A DNA stretch of 64,000 nucleotides from an uncultured Carboxylicivirga sp. (GTDB lineage Bacteria > Bacteroidota > Bacteroidia > Bacteroidales > Marinilabiliaceae). A program made the position numbers and the translations under genes. Below the pieces are notes generated by a model. It searched no databases, had not been told where the DNA came from, and saw only the letters and a program-made list of their open reading frames with translations. Position 1 is the stretch's first letter, and each line of letters starts with the position of its first letter. Below, one piece after another: positions 1-7,498 of this stretch. The stretch spans positions 3,692,501 through 3,756,500 of the forward strand of contig NZ_OY764327.1 of the NCBI RefSeq assembly GCF_963668385.1. The letters are read 5' to 3'.

Positions 1-323
1 GGGTCTAGGTTTCAGAGATTAGGGATTAGAGTTTAGGTGTTAGAATCTAGAAGCTGGATCTTGTTAAAGTCTGTATTGATCAGAAAGTAGCTATGTTTTT
101 ACAATCATCCCTGCTGGAACAGACAGAAAAGCTATAAGCCGGCAGCTATTAGCTCTTAGGATTAGGAAATAGAGTTTAGGAATTAGAAGTTAGAAGGTGG
201 AACTTGTTGAATTCTGTATTGATCACTAAGCAGCTATGTTTTGATTATCACCCCTCCGAAACAGATAGAAAAGCTATAGGCTAGCAGCTATTAGCTCTTA
301 GGATCTAGGTTTTAGGGATTAGG
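1..323. repeat. Intergenic tandem repeat, about 140-bp unit, two copies plus a partial third
   Basis: Two consecutive units (about 20-162 and 163-302) share the landmarks TGTATTGATCA, AGCTATGTTTT, CAGAAAAGCTAT-like and CAGCTATTAGCTCTTAGGAT, and a third unit begins at about 303. Each unit opens with a run of TTAG/TAGG words. No open frame of note crosses it. It looks like a dispersed intergenic repeat lying downstream of the minus-strand gene at 362. Function is unknown. Confidence 0.75.
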
Positions 324-361
324 CTTAAAAAGCCTGATCCCCTTGAAGCCTGAACGTAGTT

Positions 362-1069
362 CTAAACAATCAACACCGAATAAACCCGGCTCCACGGGCC
401 AGCCAAAGCCTGATAACTGGTGTGGTACCATCTAAAATATAAGTAAATACGTTTGCCGGCATTGTTGGCTCCGGTTTCGAGTACAAAAGTAGCACGTGTT
501 GAAAGACCTTGTTTCAATGCTTCATCATGTACCGATTCCGGAGGGGTATCGCTAATAATATATCGATACTGTACACAATTGGCCTCTTTTAAAATGGCAG
601 TACGTTCGTCGTGGTTATTCTTAGACTTAATAGATAAGCTACCACCTCCTATCTGCTGTATCATGGGCACAACCTGTGTGTCAATTGGAGTAACAGGTTT
701 GCTGCGCGATGACTTTGCTAAATCACCACTTTTAATATTGAAAACAGTAAGGTCGGTAAGCGTAACATTTGGCGAAGACGCTATGCGATCGAGTAGATGA
801 CTTGTTTGATCAAACAGTTTAGTTTTTTTAATTACCGAGTGTAATTCCTCCGTAACCAGCATGGTTCGTTCACTTCTTTTGTTGGAGTACGAAGAGAAAA
901 AATTATTCCATTCGGTTAAAAAACTATGCCAGATTTCTTGTTCCTGGGCTAATATGCCCAGTCGTGTGGCATTGGTTTCGGGTGTTCCTTCAGTTAAATA
1001 GCTATCGGTAGCAATTAAGTAGGTATTAAACTCATTAATCGATACAGGTATTCGGGATTTGCTTGGCAT
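362..1069 (-). CDS. Conserved hypothetical protein (Bacteroidota type)
   Basis: This 235-residue protein has no signal peptide or membrane segment. The N-terminal half (SINEFNTYLIATDSYL, then EIWHSFLTEWNNFFSSYSNK) is helical in character. The middle contains HLLDRIASSPNVTLTDLTVFNI, and the C-terminus ends in a beta-rich stretch (GKRIYLYFRWYHT, then PWSRVYSVLIV) that resembles a fibronectin-like strand pair. I recall similar proteins of this length in many Bacteroidota, but their role is not established. It stands alone, divergent from the LuxR-type gene, with 222 bp between the two starts. The ATG start is followed by the conserved-looking N-terminus and seems secure. Confidence 0.75.
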   Translation of the reverse strand: MPSKSRIPVSINEFNTYLIATDSYLTEGTPETNATRLGILAQEQEIWHSFLTEWNNFFSSYSNKRSERTMLVTEELHSVIKKTKLFDQTSHLLDRIASSPNVTLTDLTVFNIKSGDLAKSSRSKPVTPIDTQVVPMIQQIGGGSLSIKSKNNHDERTAILKEANCVQYRYIISDTPPESVHDEALKQGLSTRATFVLETGANNAGKRIYLYFRWYHTSYQALAGPWSRVYSVLIV

Positions 1070-1291
1070 GTTATAAAAGTTTAAATGAATAATAAAACAA
1101 ATAGAAATATTTATTGATTATAAATGTACTTTAAGGATAAAACATAAAAAATAGTAGAATTCTACATGTAGACATTTTGTATGTGCTGCTATTACTGGCT
1201 TATGGCGGTTTTTTGATGGTGTATTAGTTGAGTATAATAATATGATATAATTATAAAATAATTATATTAGTAATTATCATTTATGTAACGT

Positions 1292-2041
1292 ATGAAGAAT
1301 AAGGTAAAAATAAATTGTGTCGAGAATTATACTTCTTCTCATGGAGATAAGATACTGGCCGAGGTTGGTAAGCAAATGAAGGGTGTTTATTTGAATGAGC
1401 ATGCTTACTGTGGAATACTTAACCTCAATACTCATCTGTTTACTTTATATAAGTGTTCGTTAAACAATGAATTGGCCTTTAGTCCAAACATTGATTTTTG
1501 GAAACAGCCATCGCTACCCTTTTTATTGCAGCTAATGCCCAATCAGCATAAAAAACTATTAATTAAAAGCATGAACGAGATTGATTCTTTTTTTCAGAAA
1601 AATCATTCAGTTAATCGTTCTCATTACCGCTTTAGTTTTGATACTAATGTAAGTATTACAAATAAGGGTACATGGCGCGTACTGGTACATATGCAATATT
1701 TGCAAAAAGTGCCGGACATAAGTTATGATAGTTGCCTGTTTACCATGTTAACTATGCGTAAAATAGCTAAACCAACACCCTTTTTGCGTAGTTTTTATAA
1801 GCACCCATCTTATAAGTTAGCATTGTTTAAGCGCGGAGAGGGGCGAAGCCCTTCTTTTACACAAAATAAAATTAATGTAATTAAGTTGTTGGCTTTGGGC
1901 TATAGTCAAAAAGAAATTGCAGCACGTTTGAAATGTTCCGAGTCAAATATTAATAATACATTGGCTAATACCCGTAAAAAGCTACATTTGTTTAATAATT
2001 CGCACCTGGTACACTATGCACATTGTTATGGACTTTTATAA
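1292..2041 (+). CDS. LuxR/GerE-type transcriptional regulator
   Basis: The 249-residue protein ends in a GerE-type helix-turn-helix at about residues 193-249: INVIKLLALGYSQKEIAARL followed by CSESNINNTLANTRKKL and a final helix. The leucine, the GYSQKEIA turn and the SESNINN recognition helix fit the LuxR family. The first 190 residues show no receiver aspartate pattern and no clear sensor domain, so the signal it reads is unknown. It probably binds DNA in the cytoplasm. It lies just upstream of the 21-bp repeat block and the attI-like leader, on the same strand. A link to cassette expression is possible, but the second array has an unrelated gene in the same place, so I do not claim one. Confidence 0.8.
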   Translation: MKNKVKINCVENYTSSHGDKILAEVGKQMKGVYLNEHAYCGILNLNTHLFTLYKCSLNNELAFSPNIDFWKQPSLPFLLQLMPNQHKKLLIKSMNEIDSFFQKNHSVNRSHYRFSFDTNVSITNKGTWRVLVHMQYLQKVPDISYDSCLFTMLTMRKIAKPTPFLRSFYKHPSYKLALFKRGEGRSPSFTQNKINVIKLLALGYSQKEIAARLKCSESNINNTLANTRKKLHLFNNSHLVHYAHCYGLL

Positions 2042-2154
2042 GTTAGTATTTTTGAGCTTTAAGTTAATGTAGTTTGGGTATCTTTTATAAGGTATTTGTT
2101 TAGTGTGGGTTATGGGTGGTTGGCGAGTAGTGTAGCTGCTTAATAAACTTCGAT

Positions 2155-2187
2155 GGTAACGGAGTTTTAAAGAAAAACTCCGTTACC
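2155..2187 (+). terminator. Hairpin at the start of the 21-bp repeat block
   Basis: A 14-bp perfect inverted repeat (2155-2168 and 2174-2187, GGTAACGGAGTTTT and its complement) has a 5-base loop. It lies 114 bp after the LuxR-type gene. The right arm is the first unit of the 21-bp repeat array and the left arm is the same unit inverted. It could end transcription of the regulator gene. The second array has a matching hairpin at 27879-27905. Confidence 0.6.
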
Positions 2188-2505
2188 GAGGAAGAAAACT
2201 CCGTTACCGAGAAGAAAAACTCCCTTACCGAGAAGAAAAACTCCTTTACCGAGAAAGAAAACTCCCTTACCGAGAAAGAAAACTCCCTTACCGAGAAAGA
2301 AAACTCCGTTACCGAGAAGAAAAACTCCGTTACCAAAGAAGAAAACTCCCTTACCGAGGAGTAAAACTCCCTTACCGAAGAAGAAAACTCCTTTACCGAG
2401 AAGAAAAACTCCGTTACTGAGAAGAAAAACTCCCTTACCGAAGAACAAAAATCCTTTACCGAGAAAGAAAACACCGTTACCAAAAAACTCCCTTTAGGCT
2501 ATTTA
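2168..2505. repeat. 21-bp tandem repeat array, about 15 units
   Basis: Units read roughly CTCC-N-TTACCGAGAAGAAAA, where N is G, C or T, and repeat every 21 bp about 15 times, decaying at the 3' end. Because 21 is a multiple of three, long spurious minus-strand frames with heptapeptide repeats run through it; I do not regard them as genes. Variation is confined mostly to the fifth base and the A/G tract. There are no unique spacers, so it is not a CRISPR array. A second array of about 12 units lies at 27890-28140. Both lie just upstream of the attI-like leader. Confidence 0.9.
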
Positions 2506-2736
2506 AGTATTAACTGCAATTGCGGTCCTACCTTAGCCATCCAAAAATAATATCTGATTAAGTTATATTCAACCCAACAAGGTACATGTTAATACTTTGT
2601 ATAATACAATATAAGATATATGGGTGTGATTATATATTCTATAGGTATTGATAACTAAATCAATAGAATTTATCTACAAAATTACTTCGTTAAACAAAAG
2701 AAGCTGAGGTATATTAGCATAATACTCGTATTCTGT

Positions 2737-2744
2737 TATTTTTG
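2737..2744 (+). promoter_or_regulatory. Candidate cassette promoter, -7 element TATTTTTG
   Basis: TATTTTTG fits the Bacteroidota -7 consensus TAnnTTTG and sits in the conserved leader, reading toward the cassettes. A matching TTTG at -33 is not evident at the usual spacing, so the assignment rests on the -7 element, its conservation in both leaders and its position. Confidence 0.4.
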
Positions 2745-2773
2745 TAAAAACTAAATTATTAAAATCAAACTCT

Positions 2774-2833
2774 ATGAAATCCAATATAGCAATCTGCTTA
2801 TTTACCTATTTATTTAATGTTAAACGTTTATAA
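2774..2833 (+). CDS. Possible 19-codon leader ORF in the attI region
   Basis: An ATG 30 bp after the candidate -7 element opens a 19-codon frame (MKSNIAICLFTYLFNVKRL) ending in TAA within the first direct repeat. The identical frame occurs in the second leader at 28392-28451. It may be a leader peptide affecting cassette expression or only a chance frame. Since the leader copies are identical here, conservation alone does not show selection. Confidence 0.25.
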   Translation: MKSNIAICLFTYLFNVKRL

Positions 2834-3026
2834 TCGTATGCTATTATTAAACGCTTATAAATACTTAAAAAGGAATAGGTGTTTGATTACCTAATAGTTA
2901 AGCTAAATATATAAAATACTGGAATAAGACATATAAGCGATGTAACCGTCATATACTGACGGTTATATCGTAGTTGTGTGCAACCTAAAGAAGCCATGTA
3001 CTAATAAATAAAAATGGATAAATATT

Positions 3027-3650
3027 ATGAACGGTGAAAGTACATTAAGAATTTTTATTGATGAAAGATGGACAATCGATGAGCTTTCGTCTTTTATTGA
3101 TACACTTCAGTATTTTAATGATATCTTGTTGTATAGGAATAGATTTCCTTATAGGGGAAGACATGATTACTATGATTATGATGATGAATTTGAATACAAT
3201 CCCCTCTTTTATTGGATTAACAAATACATAGACAAGGATATTTTAGTGTACAACTATGGAAGCCGAGGAGGTTTTAAAAGAATAAAAACTTATACTAAAT
3301 CACCCTATGCCCCTGAAACAAGATTGAAACTAATCCGATTTCAATATGCTTCTCCTGGAATAGTTGATATTGCTGGTATTGGCAAAATCATTGAGCAAAT
3401 AAAAGATTTGATTATTGAGTTGTTTAAATTATCACATAACTATAAAGAAAATAAATACAGAAGAAATGACATGCACCTTGAACAGTTAGCAAGAGAATTA
3501 TCCGTTGGTAGAGAGATTTATGATACACTTAGAGATATAGGATACAGCGAAAGTGATTTAAATAGAATATGGGAGTTTGATTTAAAAAAAATTAAGTCGA
3601 TTAGTGAACTAATTGAAAGAGGGAAAATACAAAAAATCGAAAAAGAGTAA
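3027..3650 (+). CDS. Hypothetical protein, first gene of cassette 1
   Basis: I do not recognise the family. The 207-residue product is soluble and rich in tyrosine and charged residues. It has an acidic, aromatic segment near residues 45-62 (RGRHDYYDYDDEFEYNPLFY) and a helical C-terminal third. It is the first gene after the attI-like junction at 2973/2974, so it would be the most recently acquired and most strongly expressed cassette of array 1. It lies 13 bp ahead of a membrane coiled-coil gene on the same strand, and the two share one cassette. The ATG at 3027 gives a start 53 bp into the cassette. A two-gene cassette of unknown proteins suggests partners such as sensor and effector, but nothing in the sequence proves it. 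Confidence 0.7.
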   Translation: MNGESTLRIFIDERWTIDELSSFIDTLQYFNDILLYRNRFPYRGRHDYYDYDDEFEYNPLFYWINKYIDKDILVYNYGSRGGFKRIKTYTKSPYAPETRLKLIRFQYASPGIVDIAGIGKIIEQIKDLIIELFKLSHNYKENKYRRNDMHLEQLARELSVGREIYDTLRDIGYSESDLNRIWEFDLKKIKSISELIERGKIQKIEKE

Positions 3651-3663
3651 AATCAATGAAAAT

Positions 3664-4320
3664 ATGAAAAGAATTCTTATTTGGATAGTAGTTTTAGCTA
3701 TTGGATATTTTGTTTTTGGATACGCAGCTGTTCTACTAAAATGGATTGAATTAGATACATATCTTACTCTATCTGCAATTATTGGTGGACTTGCTTCTGT
3801 TTCTGGATTATTGGCTTTTACCTCAAACAAAATTGAAAGAGACGACATTGAAAAAGTTGGAATCGAATACTTTAAAAAAGTTGTTGAGTCTGCAGATGAA
3901 CTAAAAATAAAGGAGAAAGAACTACTTTCAAAGGAAAAGGCTTTATCTGCCAAAGCAAAAGAAATTAAAGAACTGGATTTAAAGAAGCAAGAAATGGAAT
4001 ATCTGGTTCGAAAAGCAAGTATGAGTTTGTTTCTTAAAGACCAACTTGAAAGGTCTGAATCCAGAATTATTGAAATATCAGAAGAGAATAAAGAACTCAA
4101 AAAGCTTATAGAACAAAGAAAAACAATTATTGAGCAATTATCTGAGATTGACGAAGAAATTGAAAATAATCCAAATGTAGATTTGATAACAGAAGTTATT
4201 GAGATTACAAAAGATAGACTTAATCATAAACCCATTAAAAAAGTCCCTAAGACCTTTATGGAGTATCTATTGGCAATTGCAGAGGAGATAACTAAAACAT
4301 TGGTAATTCGAATAAAATAG
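3664..4320 (+). CDS. Membrane-anchored coiled-coil protein, second gene of cassette 1
   Basis: The product (218 residues from the ATG at 3664) begins with two hydrophobic segments at about residues 2-24 and 32-52. A long charged coiled coil follows (roughly 60-165, rich in K, E, L and S), then a short C-terminal helix. The frame stays open upstream to a TTG at 3613, but that would overlap the previous gene by 38 bp, and the ATG 13 bp after its stop is more likely. The protein probably sits in the inner membrane with its coiled coil in the cytoplasm. Such two-helix anchors with coiled coils are frequent in effector proteins, but I see no catalytic motif. The stop codon is 3 bp from the attC site. 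Confidence 0.7.
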   Translation: MKRILIWIVVLAIGYFVFGYAAVLLKWIELDTYLTLSAIIGGLASVSGLLAFTSNKIERDDIEKVGIEYFKKVVESADELKIKEKELLSKEKALSAKAKEIKELDLKKQEMEYLVRKASMSLFLKDQLERSESRIIEISEENKELKKLIEQRKTIIEQLSEIDEEIENNPNVDLITEVIEITKDRLNHKPIKKVPKTFMEYLLAIAEEITKTLVIRIK

Positions 4321-4323
4321 GCA

Positions 4324-4457
4324 GCACACAACATTTTGTATAAGTAATGGCAGGGAAAGTGCAAAATATCAACGTTAATAACCCGTTCAAACTACGTAAC
4401 GGTTTGACAAGGAAGTGCCACGCTATCTGCCACTACTCATACAATTTACCGTTGTGG
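4324..4457 (+). other. attC-like site 1 (family A)
   Basis: GCACACAAC at the left pairs with the start of cassette 1 (TTGTGTGC from 2974). The right half ends in ATTTACC, then G|TT at 4451/4452. Between them the left arm TTTTGTATAAGTAATGGC pairs with GCCACTACTCATACAA, leaving a short unpaired segment next to the R box. This is the R box, unpaired segment, L box and variable terminal stem of an attC. Similar sites occur at 10004 and 32333. Confidence 0.75.
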
Positions 4458-4473
4458 TGCATTTGAAAAAAAA

Positions 4474-4983
4474 ATGACGATGAAGAAGTACATATCGACA
4501 ATATTGAACGGAATTTTCATTCTGACAATTCTGCTCTTTGCTCTTGACGGACTAACTTCATTCGAGATTAAAAGCCAGGCGATAAAATCATTTACCTATT
4601 TTGGAATTATGATGTTGGCTCCTCTGACTTTGATTTGGAATCTATGGACTTTTAAAACAAGAAAATGGAAAATAATCGGCTCGACAATTCCAACATTGAC
4701 TTTATTTGGAATTTTAATAATCGGACCTTTAAAAATTGCATTTTCTGCGTCCGCTTGGAGAACTCAAAAAGTAATTTATCAAAATGGACATTTGACCTTT
4801 AAGAAAGTTGAATTTCAAATGCAAGACGTTGGAGCCTTAGGGTACAACAAACGAACTGTTGAAGTAATTTACCTGACTGACTTGTTTGTGATAGTTAGTC
4901 CCGTAGAAAAGGACATTGACAAAAGAGTTGAATGGGTGAGAGTAGACAAAGAAGTAAATGAACTCGGACTGAAATTTCCGTGA
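4474..4983 (+). CDS. Hypothetical membrane protein, cassette 2
   Basis: This is a single-gene cassette (4452-5128). The 169-residue product has three hydrophobic segments: about residues 7-25, 38-58 and 70-90. A polar C-terminal domain of about 75 residues follows (WRTQKVIYQNGHLTFKKVEF to the end). The C-terminal part contains beta-like stretches and would lie on one face of the membrane. I do not recognise the family. The start is ATG at 4474, with an alternative ATG two codons later. The gene begins 22 bp after the crossover point, typical of cassettes that rely on an upstream promoter. Confidence 0.7.
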   Translation: MTMKKYISTILNGIFILTILLFALDGLTSFEIKSQAIKSFTYFGIMMLAPLTLIWNLWTFKTRKWKIIGSTIPTLTLFGILIIGPLKIAFSASAWRTQKVIYQNGHLTFKKVEFQMQDVGALGYNKRTVEVIYLTDLFVIVSPVEKDIDKRVEWVRVDKEVNELGLKFP

Positions 4984-5002
4984 AGAAAAATGAAAAAAAC
5001 GA

Positions 5003-5135
5003 CACCACAACAACGCATATAGCTTATGGCGGGTAAACGGCTACCAGCCAGGCTTTCGCTCCTTAGCCAGCTTTGGTTTCGCTGGACAGGAAAGTGCTTC
5101 GAAACCGCCACAAGCCATATGCAAACCGTTGTGTT
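5003..5135 (+). other. attC-like site 2 (family B)
   Basis: CACCACAAC on the left is the complement of TTGTGGTG, the first bases of cassette 2 (from 4452). The arms GCATATAGCTTATGGCGG and CCGCCACAAGCCATATGC pair imperfectly, and AAACCG|TT closes the site with the crossover at 5128/5129. The internal part is a long GC-richer stem-loop unlike the surrounding AT-rich DNA. Confidence 0.75.
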
Positions 5136-5175
5136 TCATAATAAATGAACAGTATAAACCAAAATAAACTATAAA

Positions 5176-5766
5176 ATGAAAAATATTAAATATTCAATCT
5201 TTGACCTATTCTCATATACTATTCCTGGTGGTATATTAATTTTAGTAACCCTATTATCAAATGGCTTTTTTCAAACAGAAAATGAAAATATGATACTCAT
5301 TTATAAAAAAGAGTATGTAATTCTTGCATATGTAATTTTAATTATATCTTCATACATTATTGGTTTTCTTACAAGTATTCTTGGTTCCTATTTTTTAAAA
5401 TTGATTTCAATCTTTGTTCCTAAGATTGTTCCAAAAAATTCTTCACTTAATACTTCAACCAAGCTAGTGCTCTTGAGAGAGTTTTCACCAATTAATTTTA
5501 ATTATATTGAGAAATGGTATAGCATGAAAAGTATGTGTAGTAATTTAGCTATTGTATTGATATTTAGTTCAACTTTTTTGCTAATAAAAACAACACTTAT
5601 CAATAATACTTTGATTATAGTAGCTATAGCTACTTCGATTGTAATACTTTACATAAAAGCATTTCAATTTGATAAATGGAGTATTATTGAACTTGATAAT
5701 GCTATACATATTTTAAAATTAGAAAATAATAGCGAAGAATTATTAAAGTCGAAATTACAATCATAA
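5176..5766 (+). CDS. Four-helix membrane protein, gene 1 of the cassette-3 operon
   Basis: The 196-residue product opens with the cytosolic-looking MKNIKYSIFDLFSYTIPGG and then has hydrophobic segments at about 15-35, 50-75, 118-140 and 145-165, with a short polar tail. I do not recognise a named family, although small multi-pass proteins starting in this way are common in Bacteroidota. It is the first of four tightly packed plus-strand genes (gaps 3 and 7 bp, then an 11-bp overlap) that fill one 5-kb cassette. In a defence-type operon, such a protein would be the natural candidate for a membrane effector; that is inference from arrangement only. Confidence 0.7.
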   Translation: MKNIKYSIFDLFSYTIPGGILILVTLLSNGFFQTENENMILIYKKEYVILAYVILIISSYIIGFLTSILGSYFLKLISIFVPKIVPKNSSLNTSTKLVLLREFSPINFNYIEKWYSMKSMCSNLAIVLIFSSTFLLIKTTLINNTLIIVAIATSIVILYIKAFQFDKWSIIELDNAIHILKLENNSEELLKSKLQS

Positions 5767-5769
5767 ATT

Positions 5770-6549
5770 ATGCCTGAACCAATTATAAACACAATTAAAG
5801 ATTTAGTTGAACATTCGGATATCGAATTAAAAGAAGATACTATATTACCCATCTGTCACACAAGTAGATGGGACATTCTGATAAATGATATAATTCCAAA
5901 TGGTAACAAATTACGTCCAACCGAAGAAAACGATTACGGAGAAGAATTACTTTTCTTTTTTTATGGTAAAGCTAAATATATACCTGAAAATGACGTTAAA
6001 AACATATATGAAGTTTACGACCCGTTTACACTTGTGTTTAACTTAAAAGATAATGTACGTGAAATACATAGATTGGTAGTATTTGATTCTGGTGGGTTTC
6101 CAAAATATAAGATAGGAATTAGACGTGAACACTTTGAACTAATTGATTGTGATGAAAATATTTTAAAAAAACTTGTAACGATATTTTTTGGGAACAATGA
6201 TAACTATTTAGATGGAAAAATGTCCCCAGTTCTAAATCCATCGGATTTTCCTTTTTGTGGTGCATTTAAAGAATACTGCATTCTAGGTGAAAATGTTAAC
6301 AAGACGCAAAAACCAACTGAATATGGAGAACAAGCAATTACGTTTGAGATTCAATTTAAAGAATTTAAATTAAACGAATCTTTGGTGGCGGCTGTAATCC
6401 CAGATATAGCATTCAGTTCTGAAGCTTCAAGAAAACAATGCAAAACAGTATTTGGCGACATAAAATTCGAACCATATACGACTGACACACAGATAAAGTC
6501 ATATATAAATATGAGTGATAAAGTAAAAGAGAAAATAAAACAAATGTAA
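5770..6549 (+). CDS. Hypothetical protein, gene 2 of the cassette-3 operon, possibly ADP-ribosyltransferase-like
   Basis: This 259-residue soluble protein starts 3 bp after gene 1. Residues about 24-70 read ILPICHTSRWDILINDIIPN, then a polar loop, then LLFFFYGKAKYIP. Later comes the segment IHRLVVFDSGGFPKYKIG. A histidine-threonine pair ahead of a helix ending in an I-P-N/G turn, then strand-like FFFYGKA, recalls the start of ADP-ribosyltransferase folds such as DarT and its relatives. The resemblance is weak and the catalytic glutamate cannot be placed. I therefore leave the function open. Structure prediction compared with ART folds would decide. Confidence 0.65.
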   Translation: MPEPIINTIKDLVEHSDIELKEDTILPICHTSRWDILINDIIPNGNKLRPTEENDYGEELLFFFYGKAKYIPENDVKNIYEVYDPFTLVFNLKDNVREIHRLVVFDSGGFPKYKIGIRREHFELIDCDENILKKLVTIFFGNNDNYLDGKMSPVLNPSDFPFCGAFKEYCILGENVNKTQKPTEYGEQAITFEIQFKEFKLNESLVAAVIPDIAFSSEASRKQCKTVFGDIKFEPYTTDTQIKSYINMSDKVKEKIKQM

Positions 6550-6556
6550 ATTGATT

Positions 6557-7498
6557 ATGAAAGTCTTTGGCACAATAAAACAATTATTTCCAGTAAATGC
6601 TTTTACTCCTGTTATTTTCATAAATCAAATCGGCAATTACTTTATACAAATGGAGGAAGATGGAAAAGTAAAAAGCTTTAAATCCATAAAAATTAAAGAT
6701 GATGAAATTTTAAAATCCGAATGTGAAATTGTTTCTCGAATAGGAAATTCAATTATATATTGTTATACCCAAGAAAACAATGGAGTGAATTTTGGCACTT
6801 TAAATTCATTAAAGAACATATTATTTGAGCTATTGAATGGAGATTCAATAAACTCAGTTGCTAAGACTATAATATCTTCCCAGTATAAAATCCATAATAA
6901 AACAGTTCAGTTTATCAAAAGTAGTAATATTGAATTTGAAAAGGAAAATTTGAATTGTAAACTTCATATAGGTAATTACATAAAAGTACACGAGTATCCG
7001 GAAAAAGATTTAAAAACGTTCTTTGACTCATTTTCTCATCTAAGAAAGTATATTACCAAAAAAAGCAATATAGAATGGGATGACTTTATTGATATAACTG
7101 AGACTAAGTTTTATGTAAATAATTATAAATTAGAGATAGATGAACTTTTCAACAAGTTTAATGAAAATCACGATAATATAAATATAAAAAAGAGACTAAT
7201 AAATACGATTATTCAGCGAGTTATAAATAGAAATCTTAATAGAAATGTTTTGGTTAACAACCGAAGTTTATTTCACTTTTTGCTTAGTTCTCCTGATAGA
7301 ATTACTTCATTTGATAAAGTTTCATTTACAAACGATGTTCCAACAAATATTAAATATAAATCAGAGTTTTACTATGAAAATAAATACATAGATAAAGATG
7401 GTGAAAGTGTAACAACAGATGAAAAAGAATTGGATAAAGTATTGCAACAGGCTAATAAGATTAAACTAGCATTTTTAAACCAATCCAATGAAGAATAG
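6557..7498 (+). CDS. Hypothetical protein, gene 3 of the cassette-3 operon
   Basis: The 313-residue product has no signal peptide and no membrane segment. The N-terminal 100 residues look alpha/beta (VFGTIKQLFPVNAFTPVIF, then strands ending in IIYCYTQ). A following segment of alternating charged helices includes KNILFELLNGDSINSVAKTI and FDSFSHLRKYITKKSNIEWD. I recognise no family. The start is the ATG at 6557, 7 bp after gene 2; a TTG two codons earlier is also in frame. The gene overlaps gene 4 by 11 bp, which suggests coupled translation. Being trapped with genes 1, 2 and 4 in one cassette implies the four work together. Confidence 0.65.
   Translation: MKVFGTIKQLFPVNAFTPVIFINQIGNYFIQMEEDGKVKSFKSIKIKDDEILKSECEIVSRIGNSIIYCYTQENNGVNFGTLNSLKNILFELLNGDSINSVAKTIISSQYKIHNKTVQFIKSSNIEFEKENLNCKLHIGNYIKVHEYPEKDLKTFFDSFSHLRKYITKKSNIEWDDFIDITETKFYVNNYKLEIDELFNKFNENHDNINIKKRLINTIIQRVINRNLNRNVLVNNRSLFHFLLSSPDRITSFDKVSFTNDVPTNIKYKSEFYYENKYIDKDGESVTTDEKELDKVLQQANKIKLAFLNQSNEE

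Larger units (their letters stand above)
2526..2980 (+). other. attI-like leader of cassette array 1
   Basis: This region is nearly identical to 28149-28598; I count about five mismatches over the last 410 bases. The identity stops exactly at the G of a GTT (2973, with the cassette beginning at 2974), beyond which the two loci carry unrelated genes. That is what an integron attI site looks like when different first cassettes have been inserted. Inside are a TAnnTTTG promoter element, a 19-codon ORF, two direct copies of TTAAACGYTTATAA (2820-2833 and 2847-2860, 27 bp apart) that could be recombinase-binding repeats like DR1/DR2, and a near-perfect palindrome next to the crossover (2939-2951 and 2957-2969). 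No integrase gene is adjacent. Confidence 0.7.

Noticed and set aside
453-800. Plus-strand frame opposite the conserved gene at 362-1069
   Set aside because: It is the shadow of the minus-strand gene, which has the better protein-like composition and a family resemblance.
2100-2483. Two long minus-strand frames with seven-residue repeats (also at 27846-28205 and 27893-28120)
   Set aside because: They follow from a 21-bp tandem repeat read in different frames. Their amino-acid sequences are only repeat units, and the frames cross the hairpin and leader.
2168-2505. 21-bp repeats as a CRISPR array
   Set aside because: There are no unique spacers; the units are directly adjacent and degenerate, and no cas gene is present.
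3613-3663. Earlier TTG start for the membrane coiled-coil gene
   Set aside because: It would overlap the upstream gene by 38 bp and add a lysine-rich tail; the ATG at 3664 begins directly before the membrane helix.
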